A stretch of DNA of 64,000 nt from Agromyces mediolanus (GTDB lineage Bacteria; Actinomycetota; Actinomycetes; Actinomycetales; Microbacteriaceae): contig NZ_JAMBNX010000002.1 in assembly GCF_023715325.1 (NCBI RefSeq), forward strand, positions 248,001-312,000, in the 5' to 3' direction. Made by a program: the position numbers and the translations under genes. Positions 36,543 to 43,923 of the stretch are shown here, piece by piece; within the stretch, counting starts at the first letter, position 1, and each line of letters opens with the position of its first letter. Under the pieces are notes generated by a model. It made no database searches. It was not told the DNA's origin and saw nothing but the letters and a program-made list of their open reading frames with translations.

Positions 36543-37976
36543 ATGAGCGAACCGGTGGAACTGCACGACGCGACCGCCCTCGAACTGCACCAGCTGCTCC
36601 AGCGCGGCCGCATCTCGCCGAGCGAGCTCGCCGCCCATTTCCTCGCGAGGATCGAGCGGCTGGGGCCCGAGCTCGGCGCCTTCGCCCACGTGGACGCGGA
36701 TGCCGCGCTCGAACGCGCCCGGCTCGTCGAGCGGGCGGTGCCGAAGACGGCGCCGCCCTGGGGCATGCCGCTCGCGGACAAGGACCTGCAGCTCCGCGCC
36801 GGGATGCCGGCCCGCTTCGGCTCCCGCGCCTTCGCCGGGTTCGTGCCGACCGAGTCCGATGCGCTCGTCCGCGACGTCGACCGGGCCGGCGCCGTGAGCC
36901 TCGGCAAGACGGCGACGCCCGAGTTCGGACTGCCCTCGTACACCGAAGGGCTCGCCTTCCCGCCGGCGCGCACCGCGTGGGACCTGTCCCGCGGCGCCGG
37001 CGGCTCGAGCGGTGGTGCCGCGGCGGCGGTCGCCGCCGGCCTGCTGCCGTTCGCCCCCGGGTCGGACGGCGGGGGCTCGATCCGGATCCCGGCGGCCTCC
37101 TGCGGGCTCGTCGGGCTGAAGCCCTCTCGCGGCCGGGTGCCGGGCGGCTCGGGGATCGGCAGCCTCGCCGGCCTGGGCGTCGCCGGCCCGATCGCGCGTA
37201 CCGTCGCGGATGCCGCGCTGCTCCTGGACGGGCTGGTCGCCCCAGTGGGGTATCCGGCCGAGCATCCCTTCGCGCTCCGGCCCGCCGGCGGCGACGGCCC
37301 CTTCCTCGGGGCTGCGATCCGGGGCGAGGGCCGGTTCCAGCTCGGCGTGATGACCGACACCCCGTGGGACGAGTTCACGGAGATCGTCATCGAGCCGGAG
37401 GCGCGCGCCGCCCTCGACCGGGGCATCGAGCTGGCCGAGCGGCTCGGCCACGGCGTCGAGGCGGTGCCGCCCGTGCCGGAGCCGGACTACGCCGACGCCT
37501 TCCGTGCGGTGTGGCAGGCGGGGGCCGGCGGCATCCCGGTGCGGGGCGAGGGGGAGGAGCTGCTGGAGCCGCTCACGAGGTGGCTGCTGCGTCGCGGACG
37601 GGCGCTGCCGGCGACCGAACTCGTCGCGGCACTGTCGTGGCTCTCGGACTACGAGCAGCGCGTCATCCGCCGGCTCGCGAGCTACGACGCGGTGCTCACC
37701 CCTGCGCTCGCGATGACGCCGCGCCCGGTCGGCTGGTACGACGCCGAGGATGGCGAGCGGAACTTCGCCCAGCAGGTCGCGTTCACGCCGTTCACCTCCT
37801 TCGTGAACGTGACCGGGCTGCCCGCGATCACGGTGCCGGTGAGTTTCACCGAGGGCGGCCTGCCGATGGGCGTGCAGCTCATCGGACGTCCCGGCGGCGA
37901 GGCGGTGCTGCTGTCGATCGCCGCGCAGTTCGAGCGTCGGGCGGGGATCGTGGGGCAGCGCCCGCCCGTCTGGTGA
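36543..37976 (+). CDS. Amidase-signature-family hydrolase
   Basis: A 477-residue Ser-cisSer-Lys amidase. Lys80 (PLADKDLQLRAG), the cis-Ser in RGAGGSSGGAAAAVAAG (155/156) and the nucleophile Ser179 (GSDGGGSIRIPAASCG) are all present. It is not part of a GatCAB set: no gatB or gatC is near, and the N-terminus differs from GatA. Likely hydrolyses a small amide or nitrile-derived compound. C-terminal ITVPVSFTEGGLPMGVQLIG is the usual family end. It stands alone and is followed by repeat copy B. Confidence 0.87.
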   Translation: MSEPVELHDATALELHQLLQRGRISPSELAAHFLARIERLGPELGAFAHVDADAALERARLVERAVPKTAPPWGMPLADKDLQLRAGMPARFGSRAFAGFVPTESDALVRDVDRAGAVSLGKTATPEFGLPSYTEGLAFPPARTAWDLSRGAGGSSGGAAAAVAAGLLPFAPGSDGGGSIRIPAASCGLVGLKPSRGRVPGGSGIGSLAGLGVAGPIARTVADAALLLDGLVAPVGYPAEHPFALRPAGGDGPFLGAAIRGEGRFQLGVMTDTPWDEFTEIVIEPEARAALDRGIELAERLGHGVEAVPPVPEPDYADAFRAVWQAGAGGIPVRGEGEELLEPLTRWLLRRGRALPATELVAALSWLSDYEQRVIRRLASYDAVLTPALAMTPRPVGWYDAEDGERNFAQQVAFTPFTSFVNVTGLPAITVPVSFTEGGLPMGVQLIGRPGGEAVLLSIAAQFERRAGIVGQRPPVW

Positions 37977-38025
37977 TCCCGCCCCGCCCCGCCCGCCTCG
38001 CCCGGTCGTGCGTCGCGCCCGGTGC

Positions 38026-38117
38026 GACAACTCAGGAACGCGTCCAGGACAGGCCCGGATTCTCGGGCCGTGCGGGAATGCTCGAGGGCCATATCGGGCA
38101 GATGTTCCTGAATTGTC
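38026..38117. repeat. Intergenic inverted-end element, copy B
   Basis: Left end GACAACTCAGGAAC (38026-38039), right end GTTCCTGAATTGTC (38104-38117), 64 nt apart, with one mismatch. The outermost pair is G-C where copies A and C have C-G. The interior holds GGCCCG-N6-CGGGCC. GGCAGAT precedes the right end. It lies between the amidase stop and the DtxR box of the siderophore operon. Confidence 0.7.
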
Positions 38118-38142
38118 TCTTCGCACACGGGGAGGCGTGTGC

Positions 38143-38166
38143 GAGACTTAGGTAATGCTTACCTCA
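38143..38166 (+). promoter_or_regulatory. DtxR/IdeR iron box and -10 of the siderophore operon
   Basis: TTAGGTAATGCTTACCTCA (38148-38166) matches the 19-bp DtxR/IdeR consensus TTAGGTTAGGCTAACCTAA at most positions. It overlaps a GAGACT -10 (38143-38148) that is 6 nt before ATG 38155, and the start codon lies inside the operator. Iron-loaded DtxR bound here would block transcription start directly. Confidence 0.8.
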
Positions 38167-39123
38167 GTAGCGGAGTCGGTCGTCCGGCCGCGACCGGCGT
38201 ACCGCACCTTCCGCGCCGCCGTCGCGCGCGCCGAACGGCTCTCGCCCCACTTCGTCCGGGTCACCTTCGCGGGTGAGGAGCTCGCCGACTTCGGCACGGC
38301 CGGTCTCGATCAGCGGGTGAAGCTCGTGTTCCCGATCGAGGGCCGCGGCTTCGCCGACTTCCCCGCGGGCGAGGACTGGTACCGCGCCTGGCGGGAGCTG
38401 CCCGCCGACCGGCGAAACGCGTTCCGCACCTACACGGTGCGCGCCGTGCGGCCGGGCCGCCGCGAGGTCGACGTCGACTTCGCCCTGCACGGCGACCTCG
38501 GCCCCGCCTCCGCCTGGGCAGCTCGCGCGAGCGAGGGCGACGAACTCCTCATCATCGGGCCGGACGAGCGCAGCCCGGAGCGCACCGTGGGCATCGATTT
38601 CCGCCCCGGCGCGGTCGACACGGTGCTGCTCGCCGGTGACGAGACCGCGGCGCCCGCGATCTGCGCGATCCTCGAGCAGCTCCCGGCGGATGCCTCGGGC
38701 GCCGCCCTCATCGAGGTGCCGAGCCCCGCCGACGTCCTCCAGGTCGCCGCGCCGGAGGGCGTCGAGGTGCGCTGGCTCGCCCGCTCGTCGGCCGACGCCG
38801 TGCACGGCGAGCGACTGGTGCCCGCGGTGCGGGACTGGGTGGCCCGGGCGACGACGCCGATCGACGACCGGCCGGCGACCGACGCCGCGGCGGACGCCTC
38901 GGCCGCCGCGCTCTCCGCGGCCGAGCTGGCCGACGGCGACGATGTCCCGCTCTGGGACGTGCCCGAGGGCCGGAGCCTCGACGGAGCCTGCTACGCGTGG
39001 CTCGCCGGCGAGGCATCCGTCATCACTTCGCTGCGTCGTTTCCTCGTGCGCGACGCCGGACTCGACCGTCGTCAGGTCGCGTTCATGGGCTACTGGCGGC
39101 GCGGTCGCGCCGAACTGGAGTGA
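38155..39123 (+). CDS. Siderophore-interacting protein (ferric-siderophore reductase)
   Basis: A 322-residue FAD/NAD(P)H reductase of the ViuB/SIP type, which releases iron from ferric siderophores in the cytoplasm. The FAD domain has NAFRTYTVRAVRPGRREVDVDF, and the second domain has VLLAGDETAAPAICAILEQLP and ends with the SIP signature YAWLAGEASVITSLRRFLV and GYWRRGRAE. There is a 40-residue low-complexity insert (about 240-275). It is the first gene of an overlapping four-gene operon under a DtxR box. Confidence 0.92.
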   Translation: MLTSVAESVVRPRPAYRTFRAAVARAERLSPHFVRVTFAGEELADFGTAGLDQRVKLVFPIEGRGFADFPAGEDWYRAWRELPADRRNAFRTYTVRAVRPGRREVDVDFALHGDLGPASAWAARASEGDELLIIGPDERSPERTVGIDFRPGAVDTVLLAGDETAAPAICAILEQLPADASGAALIEVPSPADVLQVAAPEGVEVRWLARSSADAVHGERLVPAVRDWVARATTPIDDRPATDAAADASAAALSAAELADGDDVPLWDVPEGRSLDGACYAWLAGEASVITSLRRFLVRDAGLDRRQVAFMGYWRRGRAELE

Positions 39124-40217
39124 TGCCGGCGACCGCCTCCCGCCCGGACGGATCGAGCACGCCCGAGTCCGGTGAGAGCCCCGCGGCGGCCGCCGCCGCG
39201 TCCGCGCCGGCGCCGCGCCGAACGAAGCGGGCCCGGCCCGGCCGCATCGCCCTCGTCTTCCTCGTCGCGTCCGTCGTCCTCGTGCTGATGGTGCTCGCGA
39301 GCCTCGCGTTCGGCGTCCGGGCGATGGACCCCGCCCAAGTCTGGCGGGCGATCTTCTCTCCCGACACGGCCGACCCCGACCAGTTCGTCGTGCTCCAGCT
39401 GCGCGTGCCGCGCACCGTCATCGGCCTCGTCGCGGGCGTCGCGCTCGGCCTCGCCGGCACCGTCATCCAGGGCGTCACCCGGAACCCGATCGCCGACCCG
39501 GGCCTGCTCGGCATCAACGCCGGGGCCTCCCTCGCTGTCGTTCTCGGGATCTCCTTCCTCGGCCTCGTCGACCCGCTCGGCTACATCTGGCTCGCCTTCG
39601 CCGGCGCCGCACTCGCGGCGGTCGCGGTGTTCTCGATCGGCCACGGCGAGCCGGTGCGTCTCGCGCTCGTCGGCGCCGCCGTGACGGCCTTCATCACACC
39701 GCTCATCGCGCTCGTGCTGCTGCAGGACACCGAGGCCTTCAACCAGTACCGCTTCTGGGCCGTCGGCTCCCTGACAGGTCGGGAGCTGTCGACGGTGGGC
39801 GTGCTCTGGCCCTTCCTCCTCGTCGGCGCCGTGCTCGCCTTCTTCCTGGCCCACCGGCTGAACCTCCTCGCCCTCGGCGAAGACGTCGCGAGCGCCCTCG
39901 GTCAGCGCGTCGGGGTCACCCGTGCGCTCGCCGGAGCGGCGATCGTGCTCCTGTGCGGCACCGCGACCGCGCTCGCCGGTCCGATCGCGCTCGTCGGACT
40001 CGTGGTCCCGCACGCGGCGCGCCGGCTCATCGGCAGCGACTACCGGCTCGTGATGCCGCTCGCGCTGCTGCTCGGGCCGATCATGCTGCTCGCCGCCGAC
40101 GTCCTCGGCCGGCTCATCGTGCCGAATGCGGAACTCGAGGCGGGCGTCGTCGCGGCCTTCCTCGGCGCTCCCGTGCTCATCGCCGTCGCGCGCAGCCGGA
40201 AAGTGGCCGGCCTGTGA
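39123..40217 (+). CDS. FecCD-family iron-siderophore permease 1
   Basis: A 364-residue membrane protein with about ten helices after a 40-residue Ala/Pro/Arg-rich N-terminus. Conserved segments are LRVPRTVIGLVAGVALGLAGTVIQGVTRNPIADPGLLGINAGAS (read in parts), FWAVGSL and GLVVPHAARRLIGSDYR. It pairs with the next permease as a heterodimer, the FepD/FepG or FecC/FecD arrangement. Its ATG shares one base with the SIP stop (TGATG). Confidence 0.92.
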   Translation: MPATASRPDGSSTPESGESPAAAAAASAPAPRRTKRARPGRIALVFLVASVVLVLMVLASLAFGVRAMDPAQVWRAIFSPDTADPDQFVVLQLRVPRTVIGLVAGVALGLAGTVIQGVTRNPIADPGLLGINAGASLAVVLGISFLGLVDPLGYIWLAFAGAALAAVAVFSIGHGEPVRLALVGAAVTAFITPLIALVLLQDTEAFNQYRFWAVGSLTGRELSTVGVLWPFLLVGAVLAFFLAHRLNLLALGEDVASALGQRVGVTRALAGAAIVLLCGTATALAGPIALVGLVVPHAARRLIGSDYRLVMPLALLLGPIMLLAADVLGRLIVPNAELEAGVVAAFLGAPVLIAVARSRKVAGL

Positions 40218-41284
40218 GCGCGGTGGAGGCCGAGCGCGACCGCACGGCGACGACACGGCCGGCCGGGGTCGCGCTGCTGCACCAGGTGCGCCGCCGACGC
40301 CGCAGGCGCGAGCTCACGGTCGTGCTGATCGTCGCGGCCCTGGGGCTCGCCGTCGCGCTCGCCGCCGCCTCGCTCGGTGCCGCCGCCGTCTCTCCCGACC
40401 GGGTGCTCGCGGTGCTGCTCGGGCAGGGCGAGCGGGTGGAGCGCTTCGTCGTGCTCGAACTGCGTCTGCCGCGGATCGTGGCCGCCCTCGTCGTCGGCTG
40501 GGCCTTCGGCCTGTCCGGCTCGGTGTTCCAGGCGGTGCTGCGCAATCCGCTCGCGAGCCCCGATATCCTCGGCATCTCGTCGGGCGCGAGCCTCGGTGCG
40601 GTCTGGGCGATGCTCGGACTCGGCCTTGCGGGCGTCTGGGTCGCCGGCTTCGCCTTCGCGGGGGGTCTCGCCGTCGCCGTGATCATCTGGGCGGCCGCCT
40701 GGCGCCAGGGGTTGCACGGCATCCGCTTCGTGCTCGTCGGCGTGGGGCTCGCGTACGTCTGCGGCTCGACGGTCAGCTGGCTGCTCGCCCGCGGCGACGT
40801 CCGGCAGGCGCAACAGGCGCTGCACTGGACGGTCGGCAGCGTCGCGGACGTGCGGGGCGACGACCTCGCCGGGCTCCTCCTCGGGGTCGCCGTCATGTCG
40901 CTCGCGGTGGCGCTCGCCTCCAGGATGCTCGCCGTGCTCGCACTCGGCGACGACCACGCCGCCTCGCTCGGCGCGCGGGCGCACACGGGTCGCGTGGTCC
41001 TGCTCGCCGCGGCCGTCGGGCTCGTCGCCGTCGCCGCGGCGATCGCCGGCCCGATCGCGTTCGTCGCGCTCATCGCCCCCGCCGTCGCCCGCCGACTCGT
41101 CGGCGGCGGCGGCGCGGCACTCGTCGCCTCGGCCGTCGTCGGCGGCGTGCTCACGCTCTCCGCGGACGTCGTCGGCCAGTTCGCGATCCCGGGGGTCACC
41201 GCCCCCGTCGGCATCGTCACCGGCCTCATCGGCGCCCCCTATCTGCTCTGGCTGCTCGCCCGCACCGAGAGGACTCGCGCATGA
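40214..41284 (+). CDS. FecCD-family iron-siderophore permease 2
   Basis: A 356-residue partner permease with about ten helices. LRLPRIVAALVVGWAFGLSG, FQAVLRNPLASPDILGISSG and FVALIAPAVARRLVGG correspond to the conserved family segments. The N-terminal tail is Arg-rich (RRRRRRELTVV). GTG start overlaps the previous stop (GTGA). Confidence 0.92.
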   Translation: MSAVEAERDRTATTRPAGVALLHQVRRRRRRRELTVVLIVAALGLAVALAAASLGAAAVSPDRVLAVLLGQGERVERFVVLELRLPRIVAALVVGWAFGLSGSVFQAVLRNPLASPDILGISSGASLGAVWAMLGLGLAGVWVAGFAFAGGLAVAVIIWAAAWRQGLHGIRFVLVGVGLAYVCGSTVSWLLARGDVRQAQQALHWTVGSVADVRGDDLAGLLLGVAVMSLAVALASRMLAVLALGDDHAASLGARAHTGRVVLLAAAVGLVAVAAAIAGPIAFVALIAPAVARRLVGGGGAALVASAVVGGVLTLSADVVGQFAIPGVTAPVGIVTGLIGAPYLLWLLARTERTRA

Positions 41285-42198
41285 CCCCCCGCGCACGCAC
41301 CGTCGACCCGGCCGAGGCATCCGTCGCCCCGGGCGGAGCTGCCGCGCCGCCAGGCGACCACGCCCTGGGACTCGCCGCCGACGGGGTGAGTCTCGGCTAC
41401 GACGGCCGGCGCATCATCGACGACCTCTCGTTGCGGCTGCCGGCCGGGCGCATCACGGCCATCGTCGGCCCGAACGCGTGCGGCAAGTCGACCCTCCTGC
41501 GCGGTCTCGCCCGCCTGCACCCGCTCGAGGGCGGCCGAGTCACGCTCGACGGCCGGGACGTCGGGCGGATGCCGCGCCGCGACCTCGCCCGACGGCTCGG
41601 CGTGCTGCCGCAATCCTCGATCGCCCCCGACGGCGTGCGTGTCGCCGATCTGGTGGGCCGGGGCCGCTACCCGCATCAGGGCTGGTTCGGTCGGCATTCG
41701 AGCGGTGACGACCGGGCTGTGGCGGAGGCGCTCGAGGCGACGGGCACGGCCGAGCTCGCCGACCGGCCGATCGACGAGCTCTCCGGGGGGCAGCGCCAGC
41801 GGGTGTGGATCGCGATGGTGCTCGCGCAGCAGCCCGACGTGATGCTGCTCGACGAGCCGACCACGTACCTCGATCTTGCGCACCAGCTCGAGCTGCTGGA
41901 CCTGCTGACCTCGCTGAACCGGGAGCGGGGCACGACGATCGTGATGGTGCTGCACGAGCTGAACCTCGCCGCCCGGTACGCCGATCACCTCGTCGTGATG
42001 TCGGGCGGCCGGGTGGTGGCCGAGGGGGAGCCGGCCCGCGTGCTCGACCGCGACACGGTACACGGAGCGTTCGGGCTCGAGGCCGAGGTGATCGACGATC
42101 CGGTCTCCGGCGGGCCGCTCATCGTGCCGATCGGGCGTTTCCACGCGGGGCAGCCCGTCACCGGAGGTCATCCCGGTTCCCATTCCACTGAAGCTTAG
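41281..42198 (+). CDS. Iron-siderophore ABC transporter ATPase (FecE/FepC type)
   Basis: A 305-residue ATPase: Walker A VGPNACGKST, Q-loop VLPQSSIAPDGVRVADLVGRGR, signature LSGGQRQRVWIAMVLAQ, Walker B VMLLDEPTTYLDLAHQ, switch LHELN. These are diagnostic of the FepC/FhuC subclass. A 30-residue N-terminal extension is present. ATG overlaps the permease stop, and the TAG stop lies inside the DtxR box that controls the following binding-protein gene. Confidence 0.93.
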   Translation: MTPRARTVDPAEASVAPGGAAAPPGDHALGLAADGVSLGYDGRRIIDDLSLRLPAGRITAIVGPNACGKSTLLRGLARLHPLEGGRVTLDGRDVGRMPRRDLARRLGVLPQSSIAPDGVRVADLVGRGRYPHQGWFGRHSSGDDRAVAEALEATGTAELADRPIDELSGGQRQRVWIAMVLAQQPDVMLLDEPTTYLDLAHQLELLDLLTSLNRERGTTIVMVLHELNLAARYADHLVVMSGGRVVAEGEPARVLDRDTVHGAFGLEAEVIDDPVSGGPLIVPIGRFHAGQPVTGGHPGSHSTEA

Positions 42199-42213
42199 GT
42201 TAGCCTGTCCTTA
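42195..42213 (+). promoter_or_regulatory. DtxR/IdeR iron box before the siderophore-binding protein
   Basis: TTAGGTTAGCCTGTCCTTA: the left half is a perfect match to the DtxR consensus and the right half is weaker. TAGCCT (42201-42206) could be the -10, giving a leader of about 30 nt with AAGGAG (42232-42237). Confidence 0.75.
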
Positions 42214-42242
42214 TCATCCCCCGACCGACTCAAGGAGTCTCC

Positions 42243-43271
42243 GTGCGTTCTCGCCGTCCCCTGCTCGCCGTGGCCGCCGCCGCCGTCACCGCGATCGCCC
42301 TCTCCGCCTGCGCCGGCGGGAGCGCCGAGCCCACGCCGAGTGACGCCGCCGTCACCGGGGAGGGCTTCCCGATCACGATGGAACACGCCCTCGGCGAGAC
42401 CGTGATCGAGAAGGCACCCGAACGCGTCGCCACCTGGGGCTGGGGCTCCACCGAGGCGGCCGTCGCCCTCGGCGTCTACCCCGTCGCGATCGGCGAGCAG
42501 GTGTGGACGGTCGGCGCCGACAACTACCTTCCGTGGGTCGAGGCGGCCTACGAGGACGCCGGCGTCGAGCTGCCGACCCTGCTGAGCGACCCGGAGGGCG
42601 GCGCGACCGTGCCCTACGAGGAGTTCATCGAGGCCGACCCCGACCTGATCCTCGCCCCGTACTCCGGCCTCACGCAGGAGCAGTACGACACGCTCTCCGA
42701 GATCGCCCCGGTCGTCGCATACCCCGAGGCGCCGTGGACCACCCCCTGGGACGAGGAGATCCGCATCACCGCCGAGGCGCTCGGCCTCGCCGAGCAGGGC
42801 GACGAGCTGCTGGCCTCGATCTCGGACCAGCTCGCCGAGACCGCCGCGGCCCACCCCGAGTTCGCCGGCAAGACCTTCGCCGGCATCTGGGACGGCGACG
42901 GCTTCGTCTCGGTCTACACGGCGGCCGACTCCAGGATCGAGGTGCTGACCGAGCTCGGCCTCGAGGTCGCACCGAGCGTCTCGAAGCTCGACACGAGCGA
43001 CGGCGGCTTCTACTACGAGCTGAGCTACGAGCAGCTCGACCAGCTCGACGCCGACTTCATCGTGAGCTACCACTCCTCGAAGGAGGAGGCCGACGCGTTC
43101 CTCACCAAGCCCGAGGTGCAGGCCATCCCCGCGGTCGCCGCGGGCAGGGTCGCCCAGGTCTCCGACCCCGTCACGGTCTCGTCGGTGTCGCCGCCGACCG
43201 CGCTCAGCTTCGACTGGGAGGGCGGCCTGCCGACCCTCGTCGACGCGATCGCGGCGGCGCTCGCCAAGTAG
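42243..43271 (+). CDS. Iron-siderophore substrate-binding lipoprotein
   Basis: A 342-residue FecB/FepB-type binding protein. The signal peptide ends in the lipobox IALSAC. MEHALGETVIEKAPERVATWGWGSTEAAVALG is the typical first beta-alpha segment, and FIEADPDLILAPYSGLTQEQYDTLSEIAPVV the central one (read in parts). AAGGAG 5 nt before GTG 42243 sets the start. It follows the transporter operon but has its own DtxR box, which allows higher expression than the membrane parts. Confidence 0.93.
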   Translation: MRSRRPLLAVAAAAVTAIALSACAGGSAEPTPSDAAVTGEGFPITMEHALGETVIEKAPERVATWGWGSTEAAVALGVYPVAIGEQVWTVGADNYLPWVEAAYEDAGVELPTLLSDPEGGATVPYEEFIEADPDLILAPYSGLTQEQYDTLSEIAPVVAYPEAPWTTPWDEEIRITAEALGLAEQGDELLASISDQLAETAAAHPEFAGKTFAGIWDGDGFVSVYTAADSRIEVLTELGLEVAPSVSKLDTSDGGFYYELSYEQLDQLDADFIVSYHSSKEEADAFLTKPEVQAIPAVAAGRVAQVSDPVTVSSVSPPTALSFDWEGGLPTLVDAIAAALAK

Positions 43272-43283
43272 TCGGCCTCCGCT

Positions 43284-43330
43284 GGTTCCCTGAGCCCGTC
43301 GAAGGGCCGCTTCGACACGCTCGGCGAACC
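43284..43330. terminator. Imperfect palindrome after the siderophore-binding gene
   Basis: GGTTCCCTGAGC...GTCGAAG, then GGCCG, then CTTCGAC...GCTCGGCGAACC: a 47-bp imperfect hairpin 12 nt after the stop. From memory, closely similar CTTCGACAAGCTCAGGG-type hairpins are common between genes in other actinobacteria, so this looks like a widespread repeat acting as terminator. Confidence 0.55.
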
Positions 43331-43376
43331 GCCGAGGCATCCGGGCCGTTCCGTGTCGCTCGCCGTCCCTGCCTTC

Positions 43377-43469
43377 CACAACTCAGGAACAATCCGACCG
43401 GCATCCCTGCGAAGCCGCGCTTCGCGCAACGGCACGTCGCGCATAATCGCCAGATGTTCCTGAGTTGTG
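43377..43469. repeat. Intergenic inverted-end element, copy C
   Basis: Left end CACAACTCAGGAAC (43377-43390), right end GTTCCTGAGTTGTG (43456-43469), exact reverse complements 65 nt apart. The interior contains GCGAAG-N5-CTTCGC. CCAGAT precedes the right end. It lies between two convergent genes. Confidence 0.75.
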
Positions 43470-43509
43470 TAGGCGGCGGAGGGAGCGGGGGCGGCGGCGG
43501 GGAGCGGCG

Positions 43510-43923
43510 TCAGCGACGGCGGGGGAGGTAGCCGCCGTCCTCGAGGCCGGCCTCGATCTCGAACCGGTTCTTCAGCGGGTCGCGCCCGGCGACGAAGTAG
43601 AGCAGCGGGAAGAGCATGCCGTACCTCCGCCACTGCTGTCGGTGCACCGCCTCGTGCACGAGCACTCGCCGGCCGACGTTGCGGTCGGTGAGGTAGCAGC
43701 CGCCGACGCAGGATCCGCCGCGGCCGAACGTCCACTTCGGCATCCCCTGGAAGACCCAGAGCCCGTTGCGGCGCTCGACGCGTCCGGTGCTCCAGAGCGA
43801 GCCCCAGACGAACCCGACCGCCGTGGCCCACCAGTAGCCGACCCGGCTGACGGGCGAGTCGGTGAGGCGCAGCACGAAGCGGCGCGGCTCCCGGGACGGG
43901 ATGCCGCGGGCCCCGCCCGTCAC
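43510..43923 (-). CDS. Small protein with an HExxH motif
   Basis: A 137-residue protein I cannot name. VLVHEAVHRQQWRRYGM holds His90-Glu91-x-x-His94, the zinc-metalloprotease signature, and FEIEAGLEDGGY downstream offers Glu122/Glu124 as a third ligand. Upstream there are Cys72 and Cys76 and a hydrophobic stretch (WWATAVGFVWGSLW). The size would fit a minimal gluzincin, but activity is not certain. GTG start overlaps the arginase-family stop (GTGA), so the two are co-transcribed. Confidence 0.6.
   Translation of the reverse strand: MTGGARGIPSREPRRFVLRLTDSPVSRVGYWWATAVGFVWGSLWSTGRVERRNGLWVFQGMPKWTFGRGGSCVGGCYLTDRNVGRRVLVHEAVHRQQWRRYGMLFPLLYFVAGRDPLKNRFEIEAGLEDGGYLPRRR

Noticed and set aside
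36543-37976. GatA subunit of the tRNA amidotransferase
   Set aside because: The amidase triad is present, but gatB/gatC are absent and the N-terminal region does not read as GatA.
29586-43469. Insertion sequence or composite transposon bounded by the inverted-end elements
   Set aside because: No transposase lies in any copy or between them; the DNA between copies is ordinary core genes.
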